Source of the DNA: Alphaproteobacteria bacterium | GTDB lineage: Bacteria; Pseudomonadota; Alphaproteobacteria; Rhodospirillales; Casp-alpha2 | Length of the DNA: 64,000 bases | Direction of reading: 5' to 3' | NCBI GenBank assembly: GCA_014382345.1 | Contig: JACNJX010000044.1 | Span: 1 to 64,000, forward strand | Notes under the pieces: generated by a model | What the model saw: only the letters and a program-made list of their open reading frames with translations | Databases searched by the model: none | Told to the model about the DNA's origin: nothing | Part shown: positions 24,225 to 32,286 of the stretch, one piece after another | How the letters are laid out: each line of letters begins with the position of its first letter | Position numbering within the stretch: the stretch's first letter is position 1 | Program-made: the position numbers and the translations under genes

Positions 24225-25016
24225 GTGGGTACGGTGGACAATCAACAACATAATATTCAGCCGACTTTTTCGCCCGGCGCATCGTCCGATGGGCGAGGCC
24301 AGCGGGTATGGCTGATTACGTTTACCGATCTGGTCGCCTTGATGCTGACCTTTTTCGTCATGCTGTTCGCCATGTCCAGCGTCAAGGTCAGCGATTGGCA
24401 GAACGTGATCGATTCCCTGTCACAGACCCTGCGCCCGACGCTTGAAAAAGTGCCTCCGGTGCAGACATCGAAATTCAACATCGGCACTATTTTCCGTGGT
24501 AAGGCGATTAATCTGGATTATCTGGCCTCCGTGATCGGGGAAGCGGTTGATGCGCAACCCCAGTTGACGGACAGCCATATTCTGCTTCTGGATGATCGCC
24601 TGATGATCGTCCTTCCAGGAGACACCCTGTTTCCGGCGGGGACGGCGGAGATGACGGACGCCGGGCGCAAGGCTCTGTTCGTTTTGGGCGGCGTGCTGCG
24701 CAATATCGGCAACGAAATCGGCGTCAACGGCCATACGGGCACGGAACCGCCGGCGAGGATCGGGGTGGGCGATGGTGTGGGTGGTGGCTATGCATCCAAC
24801 TGGGAATTGTCTACGGCCAGGGCCGCTTCCGTCGCCAATGCGCTGCGACAATCCGGTTACCTGAAAACCATTACCGCCTTTGGTTACGCCGACGGGCGTC
24901 CCGCGCCGTTGTTGGGATTACCGGGGGAATTTCAAGGGGAGCTTACCGTTGAGCAGCGCGCATCCCTAGATCGGCGGATCGAAATCATCATCCGGCCCGA
25001 GGCGGGGGGGGCATGA
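24225..25016 (+). CDS. motB: MotB-type flagellar stator protein
   Basis: A 263-residue stator subunit. The membrane segment WLITFTDLVALMLTFFVMLF keeps the proton-accepting aspartate, and the C-terminal OmpA-like peptidoglycan-binding domain has LPGDTLFPAGTAEMTDAGRK, VNGHTGTEP, ELSTARAASVANALRQSGY and DRRIEIIIRP. I used GTG 24225, with AAGGG 5 bases upstream. The frame is open to GTG 24159, but that would overlap the preceding gene by 56 bp. No motA is adjacent. It overlaps the next gene in an ATGATGG arrangement. Confidence 0.85.
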   Translation: MGTVDNQQHNIQPTFSPGASSDGRGQRVWLITFTDLVALMLTFFVMLFAMSSVKVSDWQNVIDSLSQTLRPTLEKVPPVQTSKFNIGTIFRGKAINLDYLASVIGEAVDAQPQLTDSHILLLDDRLMIVLPGDTLFPAGTAEMTDAGRKALFVLGGVLRNIGNEIGVNGHTGTEPPARIGVGDGVGGGYASNWELSTARAASVANALRQSGYLKTITAFGYADGRPAPLLGLPGEFQGELTVEQRASLDRRIEIIIRPEAGGA

Positions 25017-28000
25017 TGGCCCGGCGGTTGCTTTCCCTGTTGGCGCTTCTTGTTCTCGCTTTGCTGGCGGATATTTTTTCCGCCCAGTCCTTACGGGCCG
25101 AGCCGGTGCGCGTCAGCGCCGCCGCCCGGGATGATTTCGGACGTATCGTCTTTAACTGGAATTCCCCGGTCAGTCACAAGTCTTCGGTCAGCGGTGGGAC
25201 AATGACGGTGCGCTTCGCCCGCCCCATCGAAGCGTCTTTCGGGCGTGTCACCCGGACGCTCCGGAAATACGTGAAATCCGTCAAATCCGGGGGCGACGGG
25301 CAAAGCGTGGTTGTCGAACTGGCCGGAGAATTCGACGTCTACAGTTTCGATTCCGGCAGTTCGGTGATCGTTGAAATCGCCGAAAAGGAGACGGCGCCTA
25401 AGGATAAAGAAGACTCCAAACAGGCCAAATCTTCCGCCGCCAAGCCGAACGCCGAAGCAAAGCCGGCCGAGAAAACGGCGGGGGCGGTAGAGTCTGGTAA
25501 GGAAGATTCCGATCTTCCAACCGTTCGGGTCCGCACGGGCCAACACGCCGAGTATACGCGCCTGGTCTTCGACTGGCCCAGCAAGGTGGCCTATGACCTC
25601 AAGCAGGACGGTGCCATCGCCACTCTGACCTTCAACCGCGCCGTTAATTTCAACCTCAAGGCCCTAACAACGGGCCGTGTGCCCTTTATCGGCGGCGCCA
25701 GGGCCGGGCTTGGCGACGGAACGTCAACCGTCACCCTGTCCGTCCCGAAAACTTCCAAGCTCCGTCATTTCCTGGCCGGGGCCAAGGTGGTTGTCGATGT
25801 TCGCCGGCCCAGCGGTTCACAGAAGGCGGAGGCCCTGCCGCCCGAACAAGCCCCAAAAAAGGAATTGGAAATGGTCGCGGAAAAGGCTCCCGAAACTCCC
25901 AAGGCCCCGGAGGTGAACGAGCCAGCGTCACAACCCGCGTCTAAAACCGCGGATATCAAAAAAACAACAGAGAGCGGAGCGGTAAAAACCGCCGCTCAGT
26001 TGAAAACCGGGGCTGAACCTGCCGAGCCGGCAAAGGGACCGGAGCCTGTATCCGGTCAAACTCCGGGAACCCCCACGCGCTTGACGCCTCCGCCAGGAAC
26101 GCAGGCTGCGGCGTCTTCTCCGTCCACCGCTCCGGAAAAACCGCAAGCCCTGCAAGGTTCGCGAAGCCGGGCCGCGGGGCTTCCGCCCCTGGCGCCGGCT
26201 CCGTCGGGCGTTAGAGTCGCTGCAGCCCCGCCGGCTTCCGGTTCGTCGTCCGGTCCTGGCGCCGCGCCCGCCGATGCCGTGACGCTCCGCTTTGATTGGA
26301 GCGAACCCGTTGGCGCCGCTATTTTCCGGCGCGGCGGAACCCTCTGGATCGCCTTCGACAAGCCGACGGCTATCGACGTCGCCCAATTGCGCGAAGCCGG
26401 CCGGAATATCATCAAAGGCGTGGAACAGATGGGGACGACCCAGGGAACGGTTCTCAGGCTGGCGACCATGGAAGGGATCAATCCGTCCGTTCGCCGCGAC
26501 GGGCTGGCCTGGTTGCTGGATTTCCGCAAACAACCCCTGGACGCAAAGACACCCTTGACGGTTCATGCGCAACCGAACTCGCCCGTCGGCGCCCGGCTGT
26601 TTGTGCCGGTGCCCGAGCCCGGAAAGCCCATCGGCATCACCGATCCTGAGGTCGGCGATAATTTGATCATTGTTCCTCTGATTCCCTTAAGCAACGGGAT
26701 CGGGTTGGAGTATGTCTATCCGCAACTTCGCTTCATAACCTCCGCCCAGGGCATCGTCGTGCAACCCCGCGTCGACGATATCCGGGTGCGCCCCTTGCGT
26801 GAAGGCGTTGAAGTGACCAGTGGCGGGGAATTGCAGATTTCGGCGGTATCCGAAGAGGCCGAGGCCAACCGCAAACTGGCGGCCATGAAGCCGCTGACCC
26901 GGATTCTCGACCTCGAACCATGGAAGGTGAAAAGTCCCCTTTCCTTCCGCAACCGGAAGCACGAGCTGCTGTACGCCGTCAGCCGGTCGAAAGGGACGGC
27001 CCGCGAAGCCACGCGCCTTGACCTGGTGCGGTTTTATATCGCCAACGGATATTTTGCCGAAGGCTTGGCCGTATTGCGCGAAAGTGTGCGGACGCGTTCC
27101 GGAATTGAACAGAATCCGGAATTCCGAATGCTCCGGGGGGTGGCAAAATTCATGCTGGGCCGCTACGTGGAGGCCGATAAGGATTTTTTCCACGACGAAC
27201 TGAAATGGATCGACGAAGCCGCGTTTTGGCGGGGCGCGATTCGGGCGGCAATCGGCGACATCACGGCGGCGGCATCCGTTCTTAGACGCACCGGCCGGAT
27301 CATCCGTCCCTATCCGAAAGCCATAAAAATTCCCTTGGGCCAATTGGTTGCCGATACGGCGCTGAAGGCCGGCGATATCAAGCAGGCCCGGTATTTCCTT
27401 GAATTTCTTCGCCTCGACAACCTTACGCCGAAAGAGAAAAACCTGCTCGATTATGAAGAGGGGCGGGTTCTGGAACTGTCCGGAGATTTTGATGCCGCCA
27501 TCGCCAAGTGGGAAGCCGTGCGCGACGGCACGCACCGGCCGAGCCAACCGAAAGCGGTGATCTCGCGTATGGAACTGCTCCGCAAACTGGACCGTCTGCC
27601 CTTGTCCGGGGCGATCCAGGACCTCGAAAAAATCCGCTTCGCCTGGCGCGGCGATGAATTCGAATTCAACCTGTTGCGCCGGTTGGGCACTCTCTATATC
27701 GAAAACGGTCAATATCGAAAAGGCCTGGACCAGTTGCGCCAGGCCGCGACCTACTTTCGCACCCACCCGGATGCGCCGCAGGTGACGTTGCAGATGTCAG
27801 ATGCCTTCACCAGCTTGTACCTGGATGACGCCGCCGATTCCCTGCCGCCGGTGATGGCGATCGCCATTTACGATGAATTCAAGGAACTGACCCCGGCTGG
27901 CGTTCAGGGCGACGAAATGATCCGCAAGCTGGCCGACCGGCTAGTCGGCGTAGATCTTCTCGACCGGGCTCTTCAATTGCTGACCGCCCAGGTCCGCTAC

Positions 28001-28756
28001 CGCCTCCAGGGCGAAGAAAAGGCCCGTGTCGGAGCGCAACTGGCGCTGGTGCATATCCTCGCCCGGCAATATGACGAAGCCATAAAGACCCTGGATGAAA
28101 CGGATTCACCGGGGCTTCCGGCATCTCTGGTCCAGCAACGCCTGCATATACGCGCGAGAACCCTGATGGGCGTCGAGCAGAATGAAACCGCGCTCGCGGT
28201 GCTCAAGGGGGACAAAAGCAGGGACGCGGAGCTGCTCAGGACGGAAATCTTCTGGGGTGAGCGGAAGTGGTCCAATGCGGCCCAGGCGCTTCGCAACCTG
28301 ATCCGTCTGACCGATGCGAAACCGGGCAAGGAACTGGACGACAGGCAGGCGGCCTATGTTCTGAATTACGCCATCGCCTTGACCTTATCCGGAAATGAAC
28401 GGGCCCTTGGCCGGGCGCGCAGCGATTTTTCCACAGGCATGGCCAAAAACAGGCTGAAAAACGCCTTCAACCTGATTGTTTCGCAGAGGTCCTTGGGGCT
28501 TTTGGACCCCGGTCAGGTGCGCTCCAATGTCAAGGAAGCGGAAAACTTCGTAACCTTCATGGCCGCCTACCGCGAACGCTTGAAGAAGGAAAACCTGAGC
28601 GAACTGGTGCCGCCGGCGGCGCGGCCCAAACGCGCTGGCCGCAACCCGGGCCTTCAGAAGGGCAAGCAAACGCCGGAAGCCCCGAAAACCACGCCCCCGG
28701 CGGGTGATAACGCCGTACCCGGACAACAACCGTCCCGTACGCCGCCGCAGGCGTAA
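25013..28756 (+). CDS. Giant periplasmic AMIN-like/TPR protein of the flagellar cluster
   Basis: A 1247-residue exported protein. A signal (RLLSLLALLVLALLADIFSA) is followed by two AMIN-like beta modules (about residues 30-120 and 170-260), a proline/alanine-rich linker of about 150 residues, a third similar module (about 420-510: TLRFDWSEPVGAAIFRRGGT), and a C-terminal TPR-like helical region (about 650-1190). The tail is again Pro/Lys-rich. It starts within the motB stop, so it is co-translated with the stator genes. AMIN modules bind peptidoglycan or periplasmic partners, suggesting a scaffold around the stator. A MotC-like role is possible given motE upstream; no specific function is known to me. 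Confidence 0.75.
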   Translation: MMARRLLSLLALLVLALLADIFSAQSLRAEPVRVSAAARDDFGRIVFNWNSPVSHKSSVSGGTMTVRFARPIEASFGRVTRTLRKYVKSVKSGGDGQSVVVELAGEFDVYSFDSGSSVIVEIAEKETAPKDKEDSKQAKSSAAKPNAEAKPAEKTAGAVESGKEDSDLPTVRVRTGQHAEYTRLVFDWPSKVAYDLKQDGAIATLTFNRAVNFNLKALTTGRVPFIGGARAGLGDGTSTVTLSVPKTSKLRHFLAGAKVVVDVRRPSGSQKAEALPPEQAPKKELEMVAEKAPETPKAPEVNEPASQPASKTADIKKTTESGAVKTAAQLKTGAEPAEPAKGPEPVSGQTPGTPTRLTPPPGTQAAASSPSTAPEKPQALQGSRSRAAGLPPLAPAPSGVRVAAAPPASGSSSGPGAAPADAVTLRFDWSEPVGAAIFRRGGTLWIAFDKPTAIDVAQLREAGRNIIKGVEQMGTTQGTVLRLATMEGINPSVRRDGLAWLLDFRKQPLDAKTPLTVHAQPNSPVGARLFVPVPEPGKPIGITDPEVGDNLIIVPLIPLSNGIGLEYVYPQLRFITSAQGIVVQPRVDDIRVRPLREGVEVTSGGELQISAVSEEAEANRKLAAMKPLTRILDLEPWKVKSPLSFRNRKHELLYAVSRSKGTAREATRLDLVRFYIANGYFAEGLAVLRESVRTRSGIEQNPEFRMLRGVAKFMLGRYVEADKDFFHDELKWIDEAAFWRGAIRAAIGDITAAASVLRRTGRIIRPYPKAIKIPLGQLVADTALKAGDIKQARYFLEFLRLDNLTPKEKNLLDYEEGRVLELSGDFDAAIAKWEAVRDGTHRPSQPKAVISRMELLRKLDRLPLSGAIQDLEKIRFAWRGDEFEFNLLRRLGTLYIENGQYRKGLDQLRQAATYFRTHPDAPQVTLQMSDAFTSLYLDDAADSLPPVMAIAIYDEFKELTPAGVQGDEMIRKLADRLVGVDLLDRALQLLTAQVRYRLQGEEKARVGAQLALVHILARQYDEAIKTLDETDSPGLPASLVQQRLHIRARTLMGVEQNETALAVLKGDKSRDAELLRTEIFWGERKWSNAAQALRNLIRLTDAKPGKELDDRQAAYVLNYAIALTLSGNERALGRARSDFSTGMAKNRLKNAFNLIVSQRSLGLLDPGQVRSNVKEAENFVTFMAAYRERLKKENLSELVPPAARPKRAGRNPGLQKGKQTPEAPKTTPPAGDNAVPGQQPSRTPPQA

Positions 28757-28789
28757 AGGTTCAAGCCTATAGGAAAAAGGGGCCAGCTA

Positions 28790-29620
28790 TCAGCCGAAGC
28801 TGCGCACCAGTGAGCCGACGATCATGTACCAGCCGTCGACCAGCACGAAAAAGATGATCTTGAACGGCAGGGCTATGATGATCGGCGGCAGCATCATCAT
28901 GCCCATGGACATCAGCACCGACGCCACCACCATGTCGATAATCAGGAACGGTACAAAAACCAGAAAGCCGATCTCGAAGGCGCGGCGCAGTTCGGAAATC
29001 ACGAATGCCGGGATCAACACCCGCATGGGCATTTCCTTTTTGACCTCTGCGTCGGGAATTTTCGCGATGTCGACGAACAGTGCGATATCCTGCTCGCGCA
29101 CATGGGACAACATGAAGGCGCGAAACGGCTGAACGGAGCGCTTGAAAGCCTCGGCTTCTTCGATCTCGCCCTCGATCAGAGGCTTGATACCCTGATCAAA
29201 GGTTTTCTCGAAAACCGGCATCATCACGAACAGGGTTAGGAACAGCGCCAGGCTGATCAAGACCTGGTTGGGCGGCGTCTGCTGGGTGCCGAGCGCCGTG
29301 CGCAGAAACGATAGAACAACGATGATGCGCACGAACGACGTCATCATGACCAGGATCGACGGCGCCAGGCTGAGGACGGTCACCAGGGCGATGATCTGGA
29401 TGACCCGGGCCGTTGTTTCGCCACCCGTGGCGTCTCCGCCGAGGTCCAGAGACAGGCTTTGCGCGGCCGCCGGATCCGCCGTCCACACCAGAACCGCTGC
29501 GAGCGCCAGGCTCAGCGCCGACGCGCCAACGAAGGCCAAAAGCAGAGGCTTCAGTGAAGAAGAGCGGGGTTTGACCCGGGGTTTGGCCCGGAATTTGGCC
29601 CGGAATTTGGCAAGGATCAT
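28790..29620 (-). CDS. fliP: FliP, flagellar export-gate protein
   Basis: A 276-residue export-gate subunit. Core motifs are VLSLAPSILVMMTSFVRIIV, LRTALGTQQTPPNQVLISLA, FLTLFVMMPVF, PMRVLIPAFVISELRRAFEI and GMMMLPPIIIALPFKIIFFV. It has the usual cleavable signal ending AAAQ, but in front of it lies an unusual basic extension (KFRAKFRAKPRVKPR) made of 12-nt repeats. Start and fliO stop overlap by 4 bp (ATGA). Confidence 0.95.
   Translation of the reverse strand: MILAKFRAKFRAKPRVKPRSSSLKPLLLAFVGASALSLALAAVLVWTADPAAAQSLSLDLGGDATGGETTARVIQIIALVTVLSLAPSILVMMTSFVRIIVVLSFLRTALGTQQTPPNQVLISLALFLTLFVMMPVFEKTFDQGIKPLIEGEIEEAEAFKRSVQPFRAFMLSHVREQDIALFVDIAKIPDAEVKKEMPMRVLIPAFVISELRRAFEIGFLVFVPFLIIDMVVASVLMSMGMMMLPPIIIALPFKIIFFVLVDGWYMIVGSLVRSFG
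29561..29608 (-). repeat. 12-nt tandem repeat at the fliP start
   Basis: Two perfect copies of AAATTCCGGGCC (minus strand, 29608-29585) are followed by degenerate copies down to about 29561. They encode FRAK-FRAK-PRVK-PR immediately before the signal sequence. Confidence 0.85.
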
Positions 29621-29940
29621 GCCTGGTCCTCGGGATTGTTTCCGCCGGTGGACGTTCCGTCCGGTTCCGGTTTCGCCCGAATTCCGCTTTCGATGACGGT
29701 TTCACCGTTCGGGCTCAGCACCAGCAGATGCTCGGTATCGTCGCGCCGGATCAGGACCATGCGGCGGCGTCCGTCCAGGGGGGCCGCCTCAACGACCGCA
29801 AGCCTCCGGTTGGTGGATTTCTTTATGGCCTGGGACGGAAAGCCAAAGCCCATGCGTCTGGCCATGGCTGCGGCGGCGCCGATCAATCCGATGACGAAGA
29901 CCAGTGCCAGAAAAAATCGGAGATACTCGGAAAATTCCAT
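29617..29940 (-). CDS. fliO: FliO, flagellar export-gate assembly protein
   Basis: A 107-residue membrane protein with one N-terminal segment (YLRFFLALVFVIGLIGAAAA) and a short cytoplasmic domain carrying the FliO pattern RRLAVVEAAPLDGRRRMVLI, then RRDDTEHLLVLSPNGETVIE. FliO stabilises FliP during gate assembly. It directly overlaps fliP and follows an unknown small gene by 18 bp. Confidence 0.9.
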   Translation of the reverse strand: MEFSEYLRFFLALVFVIGLIGAAAAMARRMGFGFPSQAIKKSTNRRLAVVEAAPLDGRRRMVLIRRDDTEHLLVLSPNGETVIESGIRAKPEPDGTSTGGNNPEDQA

Positions 29941-29958
29941 GGTTTTTAATCGTCGCTC

Positions 29959-30264
29959 TTACGTGTTGTCTTTGGCCGCGTCGCGGCTGGCTTGCAACTC
30001 GGCCAACTCCCGGCCCAGGTCATTGAGGTCGTTCACCAGCCCCTCGATGGAGGTCATAATCATCGGGGCGTCCGCATCCGAAGGCGGGTTGGCGGAGATG
30101 GCCGCGCAAAAGGCGCTGACCTTGGTCATGAAGCTGCCGAGTTCGATATCGTTGCCGGCGGCAACCTCACCGCGGGCGGCCAGGATTTCGCCCGCCAGGG
30201 TGGCGATGCCGTCTCTCAGGCTGGCGGTATTGTTGTCGTTGGTGGGGGTATCGGGAGGGGTCAT
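29959..30264 (-). CDS. Small helical protein of unknown function in fliO operon
   Basis: A 101-residue protein, mostly helical, with an N-terminal disordered stretch (MTPPDTPTNDNNTA) and a C-terminal coiled-coil-like segment (EGLVNDLNDLGRELAELQAS). No membrane segment or known motif. The ATG at 30264 is preceded by AAGGAG and overlaps the stop of the upstream flhB-like gene (ATGA), so it is translationally coupled to it. Its place between an FlhB-like gene and fliO suggests a part in export-gate function, but I do not recognise the family. Confidence 0.7.
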   Translation of the reverse strand: MTPPDTPTNDNNTASLRDGIATLAGEILAARGEVAAGNDIELGSFMTKVSAFCAAISANPPSDADAPMIMTSIEGLVNDLNDLGRELAELQASRDAAKDNT

Positions 30265-30626
30265 GGTTCTGGCTCCTTGGGCCATAAAGCGGACAAACCG
30301 CCATCCTGTGGTGCGCCCATGTCGCCGGGCGCGGAAAAGCCGGCATTGGCCTGATATACATAGGTGAGGATTTCGGCGACGGCGGCGAAGGCTTCGACGG
30401 GGATTTCGCTGTCGATATCAATGGAACTCAACAACTGCGCCAGGTCCGCGTCTTCACGGACCCTGACGCCGTTGGCAAAAGCGATCTCCAAAATCTGCTC
30501 GGCAATGCGGCCGCGGCCGCCGGCGACCATGCGGGGCGGGCGACCATTCTTCAGGTCGTGCGCGAGCGCGACAGCCACGGCCTGCTTGTTGTCTTCGCCT
30601 TCATGGTCTTTTTCGGATGTCGACAA
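30261..30626 (-). CDS. FlhB C-terminal-domain-like protein (FlhX/FhlB type)
   Basis: A 121-residue cytoplasmic protein equivalent to the C-terminal half of FlhB without the membrane domain: AVAVALAHDLKNGRPPRMVA, then EQILEIAFANGVRVREDADL, AQLLSSIDIDSEIPVEAFAA and VAEILTYVYQAN. The NPTH autocleavage motif present in the true FlhB of this window is not present. Such proteins can substitute partly for the FlhB cytoplasmic domain in export switching. Start is TTG with GAGG upstream. It is the first gene of the minus-strand run to fliP, divergent from flgB, with a CtrA-like box in between. Confidence 0.85.
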   Translation of the reverse strand: MSTSEKDHEGEDNKQAVAVALAHDLKNGRPPRMVAGGRGRIAEQILEIAFANGVRVREDADLAQLLSSIDIDSEIPVEAFAAVAEILTYVYQANAGFSAPGDMGAPQDGGLSALWPKEPEP

Positions 30627-30700
30627 GGTGCCTCTTTCGCTCCGTTCTGCCAGGGAACGGCGTTAAACACTGGAACCACTATAACCGTGACGCACCGGCC

Positions 30701-30716
30701 TTAAAAATCACTTAAC
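30701..30716. promoter_or_regulatory. CtrA-type binding site (TTAA-N7-TTAAC)
   Basis: TTAA-AAATCAC-TTAAC matches the CtrA consensus TTAA-N7-TTAAC exactly. It lies 75 bp before the flhB-like start and 260 bp before flgB, in the divergent spacer 30627-30977. The presence of cckA six genes downstream fits, but ctrA itself is not in the window. Confidence 0.65.
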
Positions 30717-30846
30717 CGGCGGGGGAATGGCAATGCCATGTTATTAAACGAATTATTTCCATTTCGGGGGAGGCTATTCCGGGGCCGGTTTCCGGCCAGG
30801 AAGGGACCTTGTGGCCGACTCGGGAGGCCAACTGGGGGCGTACCTT

Positions 30847-30864
30847 TTAACCAACCCGGTTTTA
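30847..30864 (+). promoter_or_regulatory. 18-bp motif upstream of flgB, shared with fliL
   Basis: TTAACCAACCCGGTTTTA is identical at 16 of 18 positions to the motif before fliL. Its end runs into a degenerate CtrA-like box (TTTA-CCAATTG-TTAAG, 30861-30876). It lies 114 bp before the flgB ATG. A classical sigma-54 site is not evident here. Confidence 0.6.
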
Positions 30865-30977
30865 CCAATTGTTAAGAAACCCGGCAGATAATGCCTAGTC
30901 GTGGCCTGTGAGTCGTGCATTGCGAAAAATTTGCAGCTGCGCCTGGAACGGGAAAACAGTTTAAAGGCATCAGGGTT

Positions 30978-31382
30978 ATGGATTTATCCAGCGTCCCCTT
31001 TTTTAGCATCGTCAAGAAACGCATGGCCTGGCTGGGCCATCGCCAGGAGGTCTTGTCGCAGAACATCGCCAATGCGGATACCCCCGGTTACAAGGCCCGG
31101 GACATCAAGGCCTTTCAGTTCAAGGAGATGGTCCGCAAGGAAAGCGCAAGTCTCACCATGGCGGCGACGTCGGGGAGCCACCTTCGGGGGCAGCCCAAGC
31201 GAACGACGGAATTCGGCTCCCAGGAAATCCGCAACCCGTATGAGACCGCTACCAACGGAAACTCCGTCGTGCTCGAAGAGCAGATGGCGAAAATGAGCGA
31301 ATCATCGGTCAATTACCGCCTGGCCACCCAATTGTACAAAAAGCATCTCGGCATGATCAAAACAGCCCTCGGCCGCCGCTGA
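30978..31382 (+). CDS. flgB: FlgB, proximal rod protein
   Basis: A 134-residue proximal rod subunit. MDLSSVPFFSIVKKRMAWLG then HRQEVLSQNIANADTPGYKA is the family start, and YRLATQLYKKHLGMIKTALG the usual ending. The frame is open 21 codons upstream, but similarity begins at ATG 30978. It heads the flgB-flgC-fliE-fliQ-fliR-flhB-cckA run. Confidence 0.95.
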   Translation: MDLSSVPFFSIVKKRMAWLGHRQEVLSQNIANADTPGYKARDIKAFQFKEMVRKESASLTMAATSGSHLRGQPKRTTEFGSQEIRNPYETATNGNSVVLEEQMAKMSESSVNYRLATQLYKKHLGMIKTALGRR

Positions 31383-31422
31383 GCAGGATTTTTCGGTCAC
31401 CGAATTCTTAAGGATTAGATTT

Positions 31423-31833
31423 ATGGACGACATCATCAAGACAATGCGGATTTCCGGCGCCGGCATGCGCGCACAAGGCAACCGTCTTCGCGTGATCTCG
31501 CAAAACCTCGCCAACGCCAATTCCCTGCCGCAGGAACCCGGCAAAAATCCCTACCGGCGTCAGGTCATTTCCTTCAAGAATGTCCTCGACCGGTCGATCG
31601 GCCTGAAAACGGTGCGCACGGGCAAGGTTCAGCCCGACCGCTCCGATTTCAACAAACGCTATGAACCGAGCCACCCGGCTGCCGACGTTGATGGCTACGT
31701 GAAGACGCCGAACGTCAACACCCTGATCGAAATGACCGATATGCGCGAGGCGCAACGGTCCTACGAGGCCAACCTCAACGCCATTAAGGTTTCCAAGGGC
31801 ATGCTGAACCAGACCATCGAGCTGCTGCGTTAG
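31423..31833 (+). CDS. flgC: FlgC, proximal rod protein
   Basis: A 136-residue proximal rod subunit, 40 bp after flgB. It has MRISGAGMRAQGNRLRVISQ, NLANANSLPQEPGKNPYRRQ, HPAADVDGYVKTPNVNTLIE and the C-terminal REAQRSYEANLNAIKVSKGM, all standard for FlgC. Confidence 0.96.
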   Translation: MDDIIKTMRISGAGMRAQGNRLRVISQNLANANSLPQEPGKNPYRRQVISFKNVLDRSIGLKTVRTGKVQPDRSDFNKRYEPSHPAADVDGYVKTPNVNTLIEMTDMREAQRSYEANLNAIKVSKGMLNQTIELLR

Positions 31834-31893
31834 TACAAGAGCCTGATAAAGAACGGGAAAACAGATAACCAAGAGAGAGAGTAGGAAACATAT

Positions 31894-32214
31894 ATGTCCG
31901 CTCCGTTGACAAGTATCACCACCGCGATCAATGCCTATAACGACGCCGTCAAAGGCGGCGGCTCCGCCAAAGAGGAAATCTCCGCCGGTCCATCGGGAAG
32001 CGAATTCGCCGATCTGGTCAAGGGCGCCATCAATGAAGCCAAGAAGATCGGCGAGCGCAGCGAACAACTTTCCATCGCCGGCGTCGCCGAACGTGCCGAT
32101 ATCGGCCAGGTCGTCACGGCGGTTGCGGAAGCCGAAGTTACGTTACAGACTGTGGTAACGATTCGCGACAAGGTCCTGGACGCCTACAAGGACATCATCC
32201 GCATGCCCATCTAG
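31894..32214 (+). CDS. fliE: FliE, hook-basal body junction protein
   Basis: A 106-residue protein that joins the MS ring to the rod. The conserved C-terminal helix pair has SIAGVAERADIGQVVTAVAE, then AEVTLQTVVTIRDKVLDAYK and DIIRMPI. The start has AGGAAAC upstream. Standard place between flgC and fliQ. Confidence 0.95.
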   Translation: MSAPLTSITTAINAYNDAVKGGGSAKEEISAGPSGSEFADLVKGAINEAKKIGERSEQLSIAGVAERADIGQVVTAVAEAEVTLQTVVTIRDKVLDAYKDIIRMPI

Positions 32215-32286
32215 GCGAGCTTTCCAGGGACCGGGGCAGGTACCCGGCTTTGGCGTAATTCGAAACATCGCGGTTAGGGGATTCCG

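Noticed and set aside
30899-30918. A possible sigma-54 site before flgB (TGGCCTG-TGAG-TCGT)
   Set aside because: Three mismatches including the essential -12 GC; not comparable to the flgI, flgE and flgF sites.
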